A stretch of DNA of 64,000 bases from Telopea speciosissima (GCF_018873765.1 NC_057925.1:22703568-22767567); one strand, 5' to 3'. Shown: positions 45,047 through 57,492, numbered from the stretch's first letter. Notes: generated by a model not told the origin, from the sequence alone. Numbers and translations are program-made.

Positions 45047-46338
45047 TGTAGACACTGATTTTTGTCACCCCCTAATTGGCGATGATGACAACGGGACATG
45101 GACGATAGACGACGCACTCTCCCTCTTTCTAGACAAAGATACCTGACCCATAAGACCAAGAACGATACTGAGCACAAAATGACCCATTTTAGGCCCAAAA
45201 ACAAGAAAAAATGGCACTGCGCCCCCACGGCGCCGTGGACTCCTTCCCACAACGCCGTAGACTCCTTCCCACGGCATCATGGGGATGTGTCCCGGATTGC
45301 TATGGCGCCATGAGAGGGTGTGACATCAGCTTGCTGACGTCACACATAGCGCTGTGGAAAAGTCCCCCACGGTGCCGTGGACATCTCCACAGTGCCGTGG
45401 AGGACTTATCTGGCCAAGAGAGAGAGGGGATCCCTCCCTATAAATAGGAGGGTCCCCCTCCCTCATTTTCTAAGGAATTTTGGGTAGAGAGACCCTCCCC
45501 AAGTGATTTCCACCCTCTTTGTCTCATTTTTTCATCCTCTTTTCTCTCCTTTCTCTTATGAGAGTGTGAGTGAGTGAAATTTTCTTGGTCATGGATAGAT
45601 CCTTTGATTACCCCTTAGAGCATAGAGCACTCCTGCTCTTAGGCATTGTTATCCCGTCAGTGCACGGATATCCATCAAAACCCCTTTATTTTAGACGTTA
45701 TTTTGTCTGTTTTCTCCTCTCCAAATCATTTGAAAGAGCCATTACTCTGTCCAGAAAGAATCAGCGTCAGTCCATTCATCTATCTCCCCTGAGCCAGGGG
45801 AATACAACCATACATGTATAATTACTGCATTTCTTGTTGATTCAATGTAGTCCTTTCGTATTTCATCATTTTAGTCTGTATTTCTCATATATGTAATGTA
45901 ATTTATTATGTTTTAGTTTAATTCATAGCATCTGAATGTAGTTCATAATATCCCCCATCCCCGTAATAAAAGAAAGAAAACATTCATCTTTATGTAGCAT
46001 CTAATACAGAGAGACCGGCTTCGGCCGGGCGAGGTGGGTGCCTAACACCTTCCCACACTCGTAACCTGACCCCTTACTCGAACCTTTGGTCAGACCATAT
46101 GGAGTCATGTAGCCCGATTTTGTTCACAATGGATAGGGCTACACTTAATGGGTCCTAGGCCCTAACCCTAGGTGGCGACTTCACATTATATTAGCATATT
46201 TTAATGCATGATCCTAATCCCCCATTTATCAATATTATACATTGACAATATTATCTATTATCCATCCATATATATATATCAAACCCATGTTGCCCATAAG
46301 GCTGAGGAACCCTCGTCCCGAGGACCACGGTACTTACA
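45047..46338 (+). repeat. 5' LTR of the Tat-like element
   Basis: Starts TGTAGACACTGATTTTTG and ends GGTACTTACA. A promoter TATAAATA is at 45441-45448. ACGGCGCCGTGGACTCC-like words recur in U3. Confidence 0.92.
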
Positions 46339-46339
46339 G

Positions 46340-46358
46340 TGGCGACTTCACTGGGGAT
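46340..46358 (+). other. Primer-binding site of the Tat-like element
   Basis: TGGCGACTTCACTGGGGAT begins two bases after the LTR. TGGCGAC-type sites occur in Tat/Ogre-lineage elements (reported as tRNA-Arg primed in Ogre). The exact primer tRNA here is inference. Confidence 0.6.
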
Positions 46359-47742
46359 GTGAGTGGACAAACGTCCACTCGAGGTCAAACTTTCTAAATA
46401 GGTGCTATCAATAAATGACAGAATGTTCTCTCCAAACTTTTATGTAAAAAATAAAAAATAATATATATACAAAATAAAAAAAAAATAAAAAATGTGCAAA
46501 ACAAAATACAAAAAAAAAAAAAAAAAAACTAAATACCATAATATGCTTGTCTTGGCTAACCCCTGTGTGTACTAACCACATCATGCATAGTGCTCGAAGT
46601 GAAATCAAACAGCGAGGGTACTCTCTATCGTGCCTTTACCCTCGGGGAGGTGAGGCATGTCATACTAAGTACTCTGAGATCGGATGATAGCCGCTTCCTG
46701 TACCACTTTCTTGCACACACACACTGCATGGGAACCCCTCTTACCCCCGTAGTTAGTCGTTGGACCCCATGAGTAGTTATGGGTAATTCGCAGTGAGGCT
46801 ACAACCCTTGATATTTACTATACGAGTTTAGAATCACCAGCAAGGGTATTCACTAGTGTGCTATGGGGTGCTTTAGCCACCCAAAAAAGGCATTAGCTTG
46901 ATTGCTCTGAGACTGTGTGACCTACTCTCTAGGTATATTAAAAGAACCACGTGCCTGCAATTCGCGACCACGAGCGATAGGTATATCGGTTCTGTCAAGG
47001 GTGACCTTATTCTATCCTATTAAGCCTACCCATTACATGCATCATGTAGGAAAATAGACCATATATGATTAAGTGCGACACAAATTAACCCTTGTTAGCT
47101 GTAAGAAAGACCGAGTTTAAGGTCACTTGATGATTAATCTGGCCTCAATACGAGACGCCACCCAAAGTAAGGAATCCTATAGTCCCGTGATAGTCCCTAG
47201 AAGAAAGATGGGAGCCCACTCCCGTATGATGGATTCCCACATGTCCCTAAAAAATGAGCCACCTCGTATTGATTCAAGATATAATCAGCAGGAACCTGAA
47301 ATTCGGCTTTCTTCTTTGTTTATTTCTTTTTCTTTTTTATGAAATGTTTGGGCGACGATGGCATATGAAGTATGGTCTGAGAGAACTTCTACAATATCAG
47401 AAGCTCCAATGACGACTTCGATTACTTGAGCCAAATAAAATACAAAAAAAAATGATAAAAATAAAATACCAAAAAAATGATAAAAATAAAATACAAAAAA
47501 ATGTTTAAAATAAAAAAATTATTTTACATACTCAAGTAAATTCCTTGTGACCTAAAATAATTCTCTCTGACTTATGTAAAGCACAATTCACATCAAAAGA
47601 CTTCATGTTACCCGCGTGAGCCCGTTATGACAATAGGCTAACCCAAATTGGTCCGATCCAATCCAGAGGTGTTCAGGACTTCCCCTTCTCCACCCAACAT
47701 CGTGAGGCAGAATTCGATCAGGCTTTCCCAGATAGAATCACC
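46359..47742 (+). other. Long untranslated leader of the Tat-like element
   Basis: About 1.4 kb between primer site and gag with A-rich runs (46440-46530, 47440-47520) and no supported coding region. Long leaders are usual in this lineage. Confidence 0.6.
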
Positions 47743-49539
47743 ATGGATTCGTTAGGCAGTGATCCACCCGAAGTACGGTTAGGTCGACAAATGGACCAAT
47801 TACAGGCTGAGGTGGCAGAGATGAAGCAATTTATGGTGCAAATCTTGGAAACAGTACGAGACATGTCCCAAGGAGGCACAATACCTACTTTCCGGGAGCC
47901 GGAGCATGCTCAGCCTATGACTCACAGAGTAGTCTCGACAGTGCCTAGGGTACCCACCAGGATTATGATGGAGGAAGAAGATGCCGTGATCAACGTAACT
48001 CAGGAGTATCCCGAGACTGAAAGGGAGCGTATGATGAGGGAGAAAGTTGAAAAGCTCAAAATTGCTGTCAAGGACACGGTTCACGAGGAGCCTGAAGATA
48101 ACTTGGTGTTCTTCCCTGAAGGAAAGATACCCGAAGACTTCAAATAGAAATTGGATAAATTTGATGGTTCAGGTGATCCTAAAGCTCACCTTAAAATCTT
48201 TGCTATAGTGGCTAAATCTTGGGGCCTCACAAAAAATCAAATGGGGCAGACTTTTCTGTACTCGCTTGCTGGACTTGCTTTGCGATGGTTGACACAGTTA
48301 GATCAAGCACAGACTCAGACTTGGTCAACAGTGGTGAAAGCCTTTACAAAGCAATACTCATACAACACTGAAGTAGATGCCACACGGAGAGAGTTGGAGA
48401 CACTAAGGCAAGACCCTACTGAAGGGTTCTACAATTTCATTATGAGGTTTAGAGAGAAGGCCGTAAAGATGTGGAATCGCCCGACAGAAGTAGAACAGGT
48501 GGAGATGATCCTGGAGAATCTGTACGGAGAATATCACTATTGCCTTTACTACTAACACCTCAAGACTTTTGAAGAGTTAATGGCCGTAGGGAAGCGTATT
48601 GAGGATAAACTGTTCAGAAAGGCATATGGCCAGTATAGCCACACAATACAATATCAGAGCCAAAATTTGGAGGCGAATATGGCAAATTCAAGACAATGTG
48701 AGTTCACTGATTTGGGTGTGGCTAGGTCTCTTGCATATGCTGAATTGAAGAAACTGGGACTTCTGGGCACGGTTCCTCCGCGATCGGTCAGGGATCCTCC
48801 ACCATTTTGGTATGACCCAGATCAATACTGTGACTATCACACCCAAGAGGGGCACCCCACTGATGAATGCATTGCACTCGAGCATGCTATCCAAGACCTG
48901 CTGGAAGCAGGAAAATTCAAGCCAAGGGCAAAACAACAGTCTATTAATCAGACAATCAATGCCCTCGAAGAAGATTTAGAAGGGTTTGATCCCACCTCCT
49001 TGATCCAAGCTTTACCGGTTCCTTTAGAAGAGGTAGTGATAGGTTAAAAGTCTCCATCAATGATGTTCGCCCAGGATGTTCATGAATCTTCTCTTCCTTC
49101 AACAGCTGATATAACCAAGCTGAATGGGTTTAAAGGCCATGCAAAGATCAAGGAAAAAGAGGTTTTGGCAGGATTGCAATATCGGATTGACCTTTTACCT
49201 TTCCATCTCCAAGAACAGATCATTCATCAGGTCTTACAATCAAGGAGTGAAGATTGCCTGGATTTGTTTCATGAAATTACTCTCCTCAACCGTGGGAATG
49301 ACGACCTCCGAGGACTTCCTGTCCATCCAGATTATCCTTTCTTCAATATCTTCGGGATAAGAGACCTCTACCAGTTGTCTACTGAAGCCCTTTGTTTTCT
49401 TTTGTACCTTTGCGAAAGGTACGTGGTAGCATTCAGCTTTTGTGTTCCAGAATTGTTGACCTATATGAGCCAGGACAAATTGCATCCAGAATTTGTTCCT
49501 CCTCGGTCAAACATAATGAAATTTCTTCTTCGGTTTTAG
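47743..49539 (+). pseudogene. Tat-like gag polyprotein, one frame with three stops
   Basis: ATG at 47743 (MDSLGSDPPEVRLGRQMDQL). The same frame stays collinear for 599 codons, broken only by TAG at 48145, TAA at 48553 and TAA at 49045. Landmarks: an N-terminal coiled-coil-like QMDQLQAEVAEMKQFMVQIL; LDKFDGSGDPKAHLK; SWGLTKNQMGQTFLYSLAG; WSTVVKAFTKQYSYN; EGFYNFIMRFREKAVKM; and a CCHC-like site CDYHTQEGHPTDEC followed by HAIQDLLEAGKF. This pattern is typical of Tat/Ogre gag. Each stop can arise by a single transition (CAG or TGG to TAG, CAA to TAA), consistent with deamination decay. The part after 49048 (LQYRIDLLPFHLQEQI and on) is in frame but matches no family I know. Confidence 0.88.
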
Positions 49540-49908
49540 ACACAGACTCAATGGCTCGAGAAATTATTCAGTTGTGCAAAATGGAATGTCCTCTATACCC
49601 TCCATAACCCTTATTGGATACAGGAGTCGCGAGAAGAACCAAATGCGAATTTGATCATGCGTCAACCTCACTGCACTTTTCATTTTGGTACAACATTCAA
49701 TTTGGTGGATTTCTTTAATAGAGGATACAAAAAGGATGATTGGGAGAAGATAATGAATCATTTATGTGAGATTAACGGAGTCCCTAAGGAGCAGATTCCT
49801 CCAGGATTATTAGAATACTTCTTTTACATTGCCAGCCTACAAAGTGGTAGAATCGTCGAAGAAAGTTTTTTGTATTCCTCCGATGGAACAGGGGCAAACA
49901 CTGATTGA
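49540..49908 (+). pseudogene. Unrecognised coding-like remnant after gag
   Basis: Frames overlapping 49392-49607 and 49651-49908 continue protein-like sequence (REIIQLCKMECPLYPP; FNLVDFFNRGYKKDDWEKIM; GVPKEQIPPGLLEYFFYIAS) but need frameshifts to join. No protease or RT motif is visible. It may be the last piece of an extra gag-proximal domain. Confidence 0.45.
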
Positions 49909-50810
49909 GGACATCACTATCGCCCGAAGGCATTAAACTACGATCATTAACTTGATGAGTATCAGTTTTGCTGGCTGACTTAAAATGGATCCAACACTCA
50001 GCTCTACTTAGAAGGGCATTTTTCATGGTACAAACTGCATAGTCCTATGACAAAGCAGTAACAGTACTTCACTCTTGTGTAGATAGGATCGCACTGAAGA
50101 CATCATCGGATCTGCATCCCTTAGTTCTTTAGGTCTTTTTATTCAGTCAAATTTTCTTCTGTAAACTCATCCACCATGTATTTTTCATTAGCCGCCAATG
50201 AATATGTTCTCTCGTCCATCTACTCGTTCTCTTTCTTTTCTCTTTCATCCAAATAATAGTTTATGATGATCTCATGACTGCTAGTTTAAAAAAAAAAATT
50301 ACTACCCTTCTTTCCAATGTCAAAGTCTTGATGGTCAAAGATCTAGAGCTTTCCATACATCTGATCCCCTTCCAACGAGTCGGAAGCCTGGATGAAGATT
50401 TCATCTCTTAAAGCCTATTAAGGGATGCCCCCTTTGGCCGCTAGTCATCTCAAATAAACGCTGAGACAATAAAATCTGCTAGTCCCCCAGTTGTGCCTTA
50501 GCCTTTCCCTTTAAAAAAAAAAAAGCTCACTTTGGCCCACCTACTCCTCATTATCCATATATCCTCTTGCTCATCAAAATGTCCCATTAGCTTCTAGGGT
50601 CTAACCGGAAGAGGTCTCTTGGTGAAGTAAGATGTCACAAGGGCAATACGTTTCCGAAGGATTTAAATAAAAAAAAAAAAAGAGTAGGTCCATCTCCACA
50701 ATCAAAATTGGGCCAATCTCAAAAAGAAAAAAAATGAGAGTTCAAAAAAAAAAAAGAGCAAAAAAAAAAAAAAAAAAAATGATAGCAAAAAGCAAAAAAA
50801 AATGAGAGTT

Positions 50811-50843
<33 letters not shown>

Positions 50844-52600
50844 AGAGAAAAAGGTTTAAAAAAAAAATGACAGTCAAAAGAAAAAGAGAAAAAAAAAATA
50901 AAATGAGAGGATGCATTGGCTCAAGGCATTGCAAATAATTGGGAGCACTTAGACCATGGGGCAAAAATAGCCACTTTTCCTTCTGAGACAATATTGTCAA
51001 AAGTATCAGGGTTAAAATTACCAAAGTCTTCAATTGAGACACGAGAGGGATTGCCAAACTTCTTGATTAAATTATTAAAAAAAAAAAAGAAATTCCCCAA
51101 CAAGTTCAGTTACCAGAATCTTGGTAAAATTTTGGGGGCAGAAGTGTTGAGTCATGGTTAGACCCTAGGGGCACATTTGAGCCTTTACCATCCTTTGGAA
51201 CCCAGTCCTATGCCCCATTACAACCTAGTCAAGCCCTCCCGGGCCAAATGGTGATGAGACTTTCATCCACAGCTTCGAGCTCAGCCGGCTATGATGGAAC
51301 TTAATCATCAAGGCTTTGACATTAAGGCATCTTTGTCCTGAATTACGTTTGACCTGATCCCTATTTGGGGTACGTAGGCAACTTGATGAAGTGATAATCA
51401 AGTTCGGTCCTCCCACATGTACAGTTTTCCATTCGTCCGTGTACAACTTTTCATTTTTGCTCACTTGCATCATATCTATCATATTTCTACTTTTTTTTTT
51501 CTACTTTTTCCCCTTTCCCACTAGTATCCCTCTCTCTTTGATGCGATCCGATGATGTGATGAAAAAGTAGCACGTCTACCAAAATCATAAAGATTTCTGA
51601 AGAGATGATTAGGGGATTAAATGCCAGCAGCATTGTACTCACCCTCTCAACCAGTAAGACGACCAGAAGAATTAACTTATCACTGAGGCAATCTCTATCC
51701 AAGATAAGAAGGACAAAGGAGCATAAGGAAAAAGGATTTGTTTCCTTGGGGCAATCCACCAGGCAAGAGCATGTAAAATTAAAGGGGCATGTTGTCCATG
51801 AGGATCAACTCCCAATCATGAAGAGTCTCAGCCTAAAAGATAAAATGACCGTACAAGCAGAGAAGGATGATACTGTCTGGGATAAACTGCCATGACTCTC
51901 CATGAAGGGAGGGAAGAATGACCTATCCACCCATCTTGTTCATACACATTCTCTCAATTTACCCCTTTGCCTCGCTTTGTAAAAAATTCACCCCACACCT
52001 GTTCGATGTTGGACAAGCGATGTTTGACGAGTCTACGTGTGTAACGGGATGAGAATAATATGTCTATGTGGAATTGTGCATTACTAGGTCAGAATGTGAA
52101 TAATCATAAATTTTCAAAATAAATTTCTCTCACAAATAAAATTGTTTCTTAAAAAAAAAAAAAAAAAAAAAAAGGGTTTGAGTGAATCTCAAATTTCTCT
52201 GCCAAAGTATTTTTTTTTGGTAATGTATACTTGTGCACTAAGCTTTTGTGAAGGACAAGTGTTGTGCAACACAAAAATGGAGAATATTTGGTAAGTGTCT
52301 ATGGTTGTATGTGATTACTGTTCACTTGCTTGTATTTGTGTCATAAACATTTGCATAGAATTGATTACTTGCATAGGGTTATGTTTTCCTTTTTGCATGA
52401 CATAATTTGCATTAGGACTGTGATTCCCTTTGCATACTAAAAATAAAAAATATATATATAAAAATATGAAAAACTGCTTGCATAAGATTGTTTTTTTTTG
52501 TTGCATTTTGGATCATAATGCAACTACCTGAGTTTTAATGGTAGACTTCCTTTCCATTGTCATCATGGATACTGCACATGCATAGGATTGCATTTTCCTG
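49909..52600 (+). other. Non-coding internal region of the Tat-like element
   Basis: No pol domains on either strand. It holds A-homopolymer-rich sequence (50640-50910, 52150-52172) and a GGGGTACGTAGGCAAC phrase at 51367-51382 that recurs in plant Tat-like elements. Small open frames such as 51605-51895 show no recognisable features. Confidence 0.6.
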
Positions 52601-52639
52601 ACCAATGCCTTGATCATATACCATCTGAATTCTTATTTC

Positions 52640-53900
52640 CGTTGCACTCGCGTGCAACCTACTCAACCAATCATGATAGAATTCGTATATAGTCTGGGCT
52701 CTGATCACTTAGTTCCATCGGACCCTCGTACTTCTTGCACTCACGTGCAGTTGGACTATCTGATCACTATTGAATTCATGTACAACTCGATCTCCAATGA
52801 TTTGGCCCCATGTACAGTTTGACCAAGTCCTTAACCACTTCTGCACTCATGTGCATTTGGTTTTTTGGATCACTGTTAGTTTGATCTTTCGGTTATACCA
52901 GATTCATGTATGGTTCCGCACTCTCTTATAATTTGATCTTTTTGACCCCTGCTATACTCGTGTATAGCTTAAATCCCCATTGATTCTTTTGATTGCAACT
53001 ATACTCGTGTAAAGTTCAATTACCAGTTAAACCTCCTGATCCCCTTTGTACTCGCGTACAAGGTAATCATCGAATTTCCTGATCCCATGAATTTTTTGGT
53101 CTCCGATTGGCCTGTCATCTAGTTCTCCTTGTACTTGTGTCCAAGTTAATCATTGACTCTTCTGATCCTCACCATACTCGTGTGAAGTTTGATCACCCCG
53201 TGAATCTTCGGTCTTTGTTGTACTCATGTACACATTGACCAATCATCCTGATCCTCTTTGTACCCGCGTACAAAATAACCATTGAATTTTCTGATCCTCA
53301 CTATGCTCGCGAGTAGTTCGATCATCCCATGAATCTGTCGGGCTTTGGCTGGCCTATCATCATAATCCTCCTTGTACTCGTGTACAAGAACTTTCTTATC
53401 CTCACCATACTCGCTTGTAGTTCCTATGAATCTTTCGGTCTCCGATTGGCCTATCATCTAATCCTCTTTGTACTCGTGTACAAGTTAATTATTGAACTTT
53501 CTGATCCTCACTATACTCGCGTATACTTTGATCCTCCCATGAATCTTCAGTACTTGTGTGCAAATTGACCTGTCATTTGATCCTCACGGTACTCGCATAC
53601 AAGATTGATCCATTATGTGATCTTCCTTGTACTCGTGTACAAGTTAATCATTAAACTTTCGAATCCTCACTATACTCGCGTGTAGTTCGATCATCCCATG
53701 AATATTTCGATCTCCATTGTACTCAAGTACAAATTGATCCCTTTTGGTCTAAACCCATGAACAATTTATCATCTAAATCATTATTTTATCCGGCCACTAT
53801 CGGACTCATGTATGGTCTGATCATCGTGATCTCTTGACCAGTTCTGCACTTGCGAGTAATTTTTTCATCCAACCATTGTCAAAACTCGTGAATAGCCTTT
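52640..53900. repeat. Array of ACTCGYGTRYA cores at 30-50 base spacing
   Basis: About 25 variants of a short near-palindrome of the form G/A-TACTCGYGTAC-A recur through 1.26 kb, separated by words such as TGATCCTCAC, CCCATGAATCTTTCGGTCTC and CAAGTTAATCATTGAACTTT. The array is strongly degenerate at its left end and more regular at 53360-53700. Confidence 0.8.
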
Positions 53901-54126
53901 CAGATGAGACCTGTCCCTCACTGAAACCAAATCTTTCCCTCGGAATGACTGGAGTGTGTCGTTCCATAGGTTAGCCAGATCGGCTATAAGTACGTCATAC
54001 CATTGCCTTAGATTGATCGAAGAGTGGCTTTCCACATGCCATCATCGACAGAATGATGTCTATATCATGCGAGCACCTTCTCTGTTCCAAAATACTTCTT
54101 CGGCATAAGGAGGGTCTTACCCTATA

Positions 54127-54177
54127 GAGCAAAAAAAAAAAAAAATAAAAAAAAAAAAAAAAATAAAAAAAAAAAAT
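54127..54177. repeat. A-rich low-complexity tract
   Basis: An almost uninterrupted A homopolymer with a few T bases, between the two tandem arrays. Confidence 0.9.
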
Positions 54178-54267
54178 CGAGATAGGCCCTGAAAAGGGGA
54201 AAAACCCTAAATATTGAGGAAAAATCCTCATGCATCATGAATTATACTAACTCTTGTTCAAGATGTT

Positions 54268-54750
54268 AGCGCCAGGCTCAGTCGAGTCCTCTTGCTCCTA
54301 ACCAAGCTCAGTCGAGTCCTCTTGCTCATAATCAAGATCAGTCAAGTCCTCTTGCTCCTAACTAAGATCAATCGAGTCCTCTTGCTCCCAACCAAGATCA
54401 ATCAAGTCCTCTTGCTTTCAAGATCAAATGAATTCTTTCAAGATCAATCAATCAAGTCCTCTTGCTTTCAAGATCAATCGAGTCCTCTTGCTCCCAATCA
54501 AGATCAATCGAGTCCTCTTGCTCCCAATCAAGATCAATCGAGTCCTCTTGCTCCCAACCAAGATCAATCGAGTCATCTTGCTCCCAATCAAGATCAATCG
54601 AATCCTCTTGCTCCCAATCAAGATCAATCGAGTCCTCTTGCTCCCAACCAAGATCAATCGAGTCCTCTTGCTCCCAACCAAGATCAATCGAGTCCTCTCA
54701 ATCAAGAGCAGTTGAGTCCTCTTGCTCCCAATCAAGATCAATTGATTTAT
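54268..54750. repeat. 30-base minisatellite, about 15 units
   Basis: Unit CAAGATCAATCGAGTCCTCT followed by TGCTCCCAAY. Between 54470 and 54690 the spacing is exactly 30 bases. The unit length is a multiple of three, which is why long repetitive open frames appear in several frames on both strands; they are not genes. Confidence 0.92.
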
Positions 54751-54779
54751 CAAAAGATTTCATCGCGGTTAACCGCCTG

Positions 54780-55330
54780 TTTGGCAACTCTGGTCGAGTG
54801 GTGCCTTATCTAGATCTTCGGTTGAGCGGTGCCTTATCACCCTCAAACTTGATCTTTGGGCCAAGTGGTGCCTTATCTAGATCTTCGATTGAGTGGTGCC
54901 TTATCACCCTCAAAATTCTATCCCCAGCGGAGCCCCTCATATTTGATCTTTTGACCGAGTGGTGCCTTATCTTGATCTATGGGCCGAGTGGTGCCTTATC
55001 TAAATCTTTGGGTCGAGTGGTGCCTTATCTTGATCTGTGGGCTGAGTGGTGCCTTATCTAGATCTTTGGTCGAGCAGTGCCTTATCACCCTCAAATTTGA
55101 TCTTTGGGCCAAGTGGTACCTTATCTAAATCTTTGGTCGAGCAGTGCCTTATCACCCTCATATTTCTGGTCGAGCGGTGCCTTATCACCCTCAAACTTGA
55201 TCTTTTGGTCGAGTGGTGCCTTATTTAGATCTTTGGTCGAGCGGTGCCTTATCAACCTCAAATTTGATCTTTGGGCCGAGTGGTGCCTTATCTAGATCTT
55301 CGGTCGAGCGGTGCCTTCTCACCCTCAAAA
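54780..55330. repeat. GGTCGAGYGGTGCCTTATC array
   Basis: About 16 copies of a GAGYGGTGCCTTATC core alternate with TAGATCTTTG or ACCCTCAAACTTGATCTTTG spacers, giving higher-order units of two subrepeats. It lies just upstream of the 3' LTR. Confidence 0.88.
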
Positions 55331-55534
55331 TTTGATTGAGCAATGCTCACAAGATAGAGATTTGGTTTTTCTGAGTTTTTCTTTTGAGGATTATCGAAAG
55401 ATTTCATTGTAACTAACCATCTATTTTTAGCAACTCTGTCGCCTTTGAGCAAAGCGTTAGTAGTACATGCTCTTGGTGACAAAATTAGTCAGTCTTTTGT
55501 CTTTACCCTTCGGCTATTGGCACAGGCCTCGGCT

Positions 55535-55547
55535 AAAGAGGGGTAAA
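55535..55547 (+). other. Polypurine tract of the Tat-like element
   Basis: AAAGAGGGGTAAA, ending two bases before the 3' LTR, the usual plus-strand primer position. Confidence 0.7.
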
Positions 55548-55548
55548 C

Positions 55549-56840
55549 TGTAGACACTGATTTTTGTCACCCCCTAATTGATGATGATGACAACGGGACA
55601 TGGACGATGGACGACGCACTCTCTCTCTTTCTAGACCCAAGATACCTGACCCATAAGACCAAGAACCATGCTAAGCACAAAATGACCCATTTTAGGCCAA
55701 AAAACAAGAAAAAATGGCACTGCGCCCCCACGGCACCGTGGACTCCTTCCCAAGGCTTCTTAGACCCCTTCCCACGGCATCGTGGGGATGTGTACCAGAT
55801 TGCCACGGTGCCATGAGAGGGTGTAACATCAGCTTGCTGACGCCACACACAACGCCTTGGAAAAGTCCCCCACTACACCGTGGACATCTCTATGGCGTCG
55901 TGGAGGACTTATCTGGCCAGGAGAGAGAGGGGATCCCTCCCTATAAATAGGAGGGTCCCCCTCCCTCATTTTCTAAGGAATTTTGGATAGAGAGACCCTC
56001 CCCAAGTGATTTTCACCCTCTTTGTCTCATTTTTTTTATCCTCTTTTCTCTCCTTTCTCTTATGAGAGTGTGAGTGAGTGAAATTTTCTTGGTCGTGGAT
56101 AGATCCTTCGATTATCCCTTCGAGTATAGAGCACTCCTACTCCTAGGCGTTGTTATCTTGTCAGTGCACGGATAACCATTAAAACCCCTTTATTTCAGAC
56201 GTTATTTTATCTGTTTTCTCCTCTCCAAATCATTTGAAAGAGCCGTTACTCTACCTAGAAAGAATCAGTGTCAGCCCATTCATCTATCTCCCCTGAGCCA
56301 GGGGAATACAACCATACAGGTATAATTACTGCATTCTTGTTGATTCAATGTAGTCCTTTCGTATTTCATCAGTTAGGCCGTATTTCTCATATATGTAATG
56401 TAGTTTATTATGTTTTAGTTCAATTCATAGCATCTGAATGTAGTTCATAATATCCCCCATCCCCGTAATAAAAGAGAGAAAACATTCGTCTTTATGTAGC
56501 ATCTAATACAGAGAGACTGGCTTCGACCGGGTGAGGTGGATGCCTAACACCTTCCAACACTCATAACCTGACCACTTATCCGAACCTTTGGTCAGGCCAT
56601 ATAAAGTCATGTAGCCTGATTCCGTTCACAACGGATAGGGCTACACTTAATGGGTCCTAGGCCCTAACCCTAGGTGGCGACTTCACATTATATTAGCATA
56701 TTTTAATGCATGATCCTAATCCCCCATTTATCAATATTATACATTGACAATATTATCTATTATTCATCCATATATATATATCAAACCCATGTCACCCATA
56801 AGGCTGAGGAACCCTCGTCCCGAGGACCACGGTACTTACA
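55549..56840 (+). repeat. 3' LTR of the Tat-like element
   Basis: 1292 bp, same length as the 5' LTR, TGTAGACACTG...GGTACTTACA, TATAAATA at 55942-55949. Confidence 0.92.
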
Positions 56841-56845
56841 CCTTA

Positions 56846-57487
56846 CTAAGGCATGTTTGGCTAGGGCCTCTTAGTTATAAATCTAGGGCCTGTTTGGGTA
56901 GGGTAGCTTAAATGTCCACTTAGGGGTTGTTTGGGTAGAGTCTCTTAATGAACCACAAACACATTACCCATCTAAACTCAATTAAACTCCATTATAAACA
57001 CAACATGGACCCAATGGGCTTCATTTTAGAATAAAGCTTGGGCCTTGTTTGGCTAAGGTCTTTTAATGTCTAAAGTACATTAACCTATTTCAAGCATGAC
57101 TTGGGCCTAAGGGTCCACTCAAGAGGTCACCAAAATAAAAGGGAGACTAGGGTAGTAGTCAACCATGACAAGGCACCAATAGCACCATCGACAAAGGGCA
57201 TATGGGCCCCACATAAGGTCTCACTCAAAATAGCCATGACAGTAGCATCGGATGCACGCAGGACCCTGCATCCTATGCAACAGAAAGGACTGATAAAATA
57301 TCAAAAAGGTCCGGGCTTGGGCCCATACCTCAAGGACTTTGAGGAGAAGGAAACAATCAATAAAATAGGTTGAGTAACTTATCCTTTAACCATCACAGTG
57401 AAAGGCTCACCGCCAAATAAGACAGCATAGTCTACACACCACGAGGATAAATAATAAACAAATAGGCTCTTAGGTGTGGGTATAACA
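56846..57487 (+). repeat. TGTCACACCC LTR, copy B, right part
   Basis: Resumes where 45046 left off (matches copy A from about 40576) and ends TATAACA at 57487, followed by AGAAG. This is the better-preserved LTR end of the two copies. Confidence 0.85.
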
Positions 57488-57492
57488 AGAAG

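Larger units (their letters stand above)
45047..56840 (+). mobile_element. Tat-like LTR retrotransposon, gag-only, with tandem arrays (11.8 kb)
   Basis: Both LTRs are complete (1292 bp each) and the element is flanked by CCTTA (45042-45046, 56841-56845). The primer-site region, gag and polypurine tract are in order. Gag resembles Tat/Ogre-lineage gag, but the remaining 6 kb has no recognisable protease, RT, RNase H or integrase. The 3' half is low-complexity A-rich sequence and three tandem arrays. It looks non-autonomous. The LTRs show about 19 differences in their first 245 bases by eye, so the insertion is not recent. Confidence 0.9.

Noticed and set aside
45004-45447. Open frames in the 1292-bp LTRs
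   Set aside because: They repeat in both LTRs with frame-breaking differences and lie in U3/R promoter sequence.
48688-49485. Minus-strand frames opposite gag
   Set aside because: Antisense shadows of the collinear gag frame.
54268-54750. CRISPR-like 30-base repeats
   Set aside because: Units are directly adjacent with no unique spacers, and the context is a plant retrotransposon.
54292-55061. Long repetitive open frames (up to about 199 residues) on both strands
   Set aside because: They arise because the 30-base unit is a multiple of three and lacks stops; several frames are open at once and the peptides are pure repeats.
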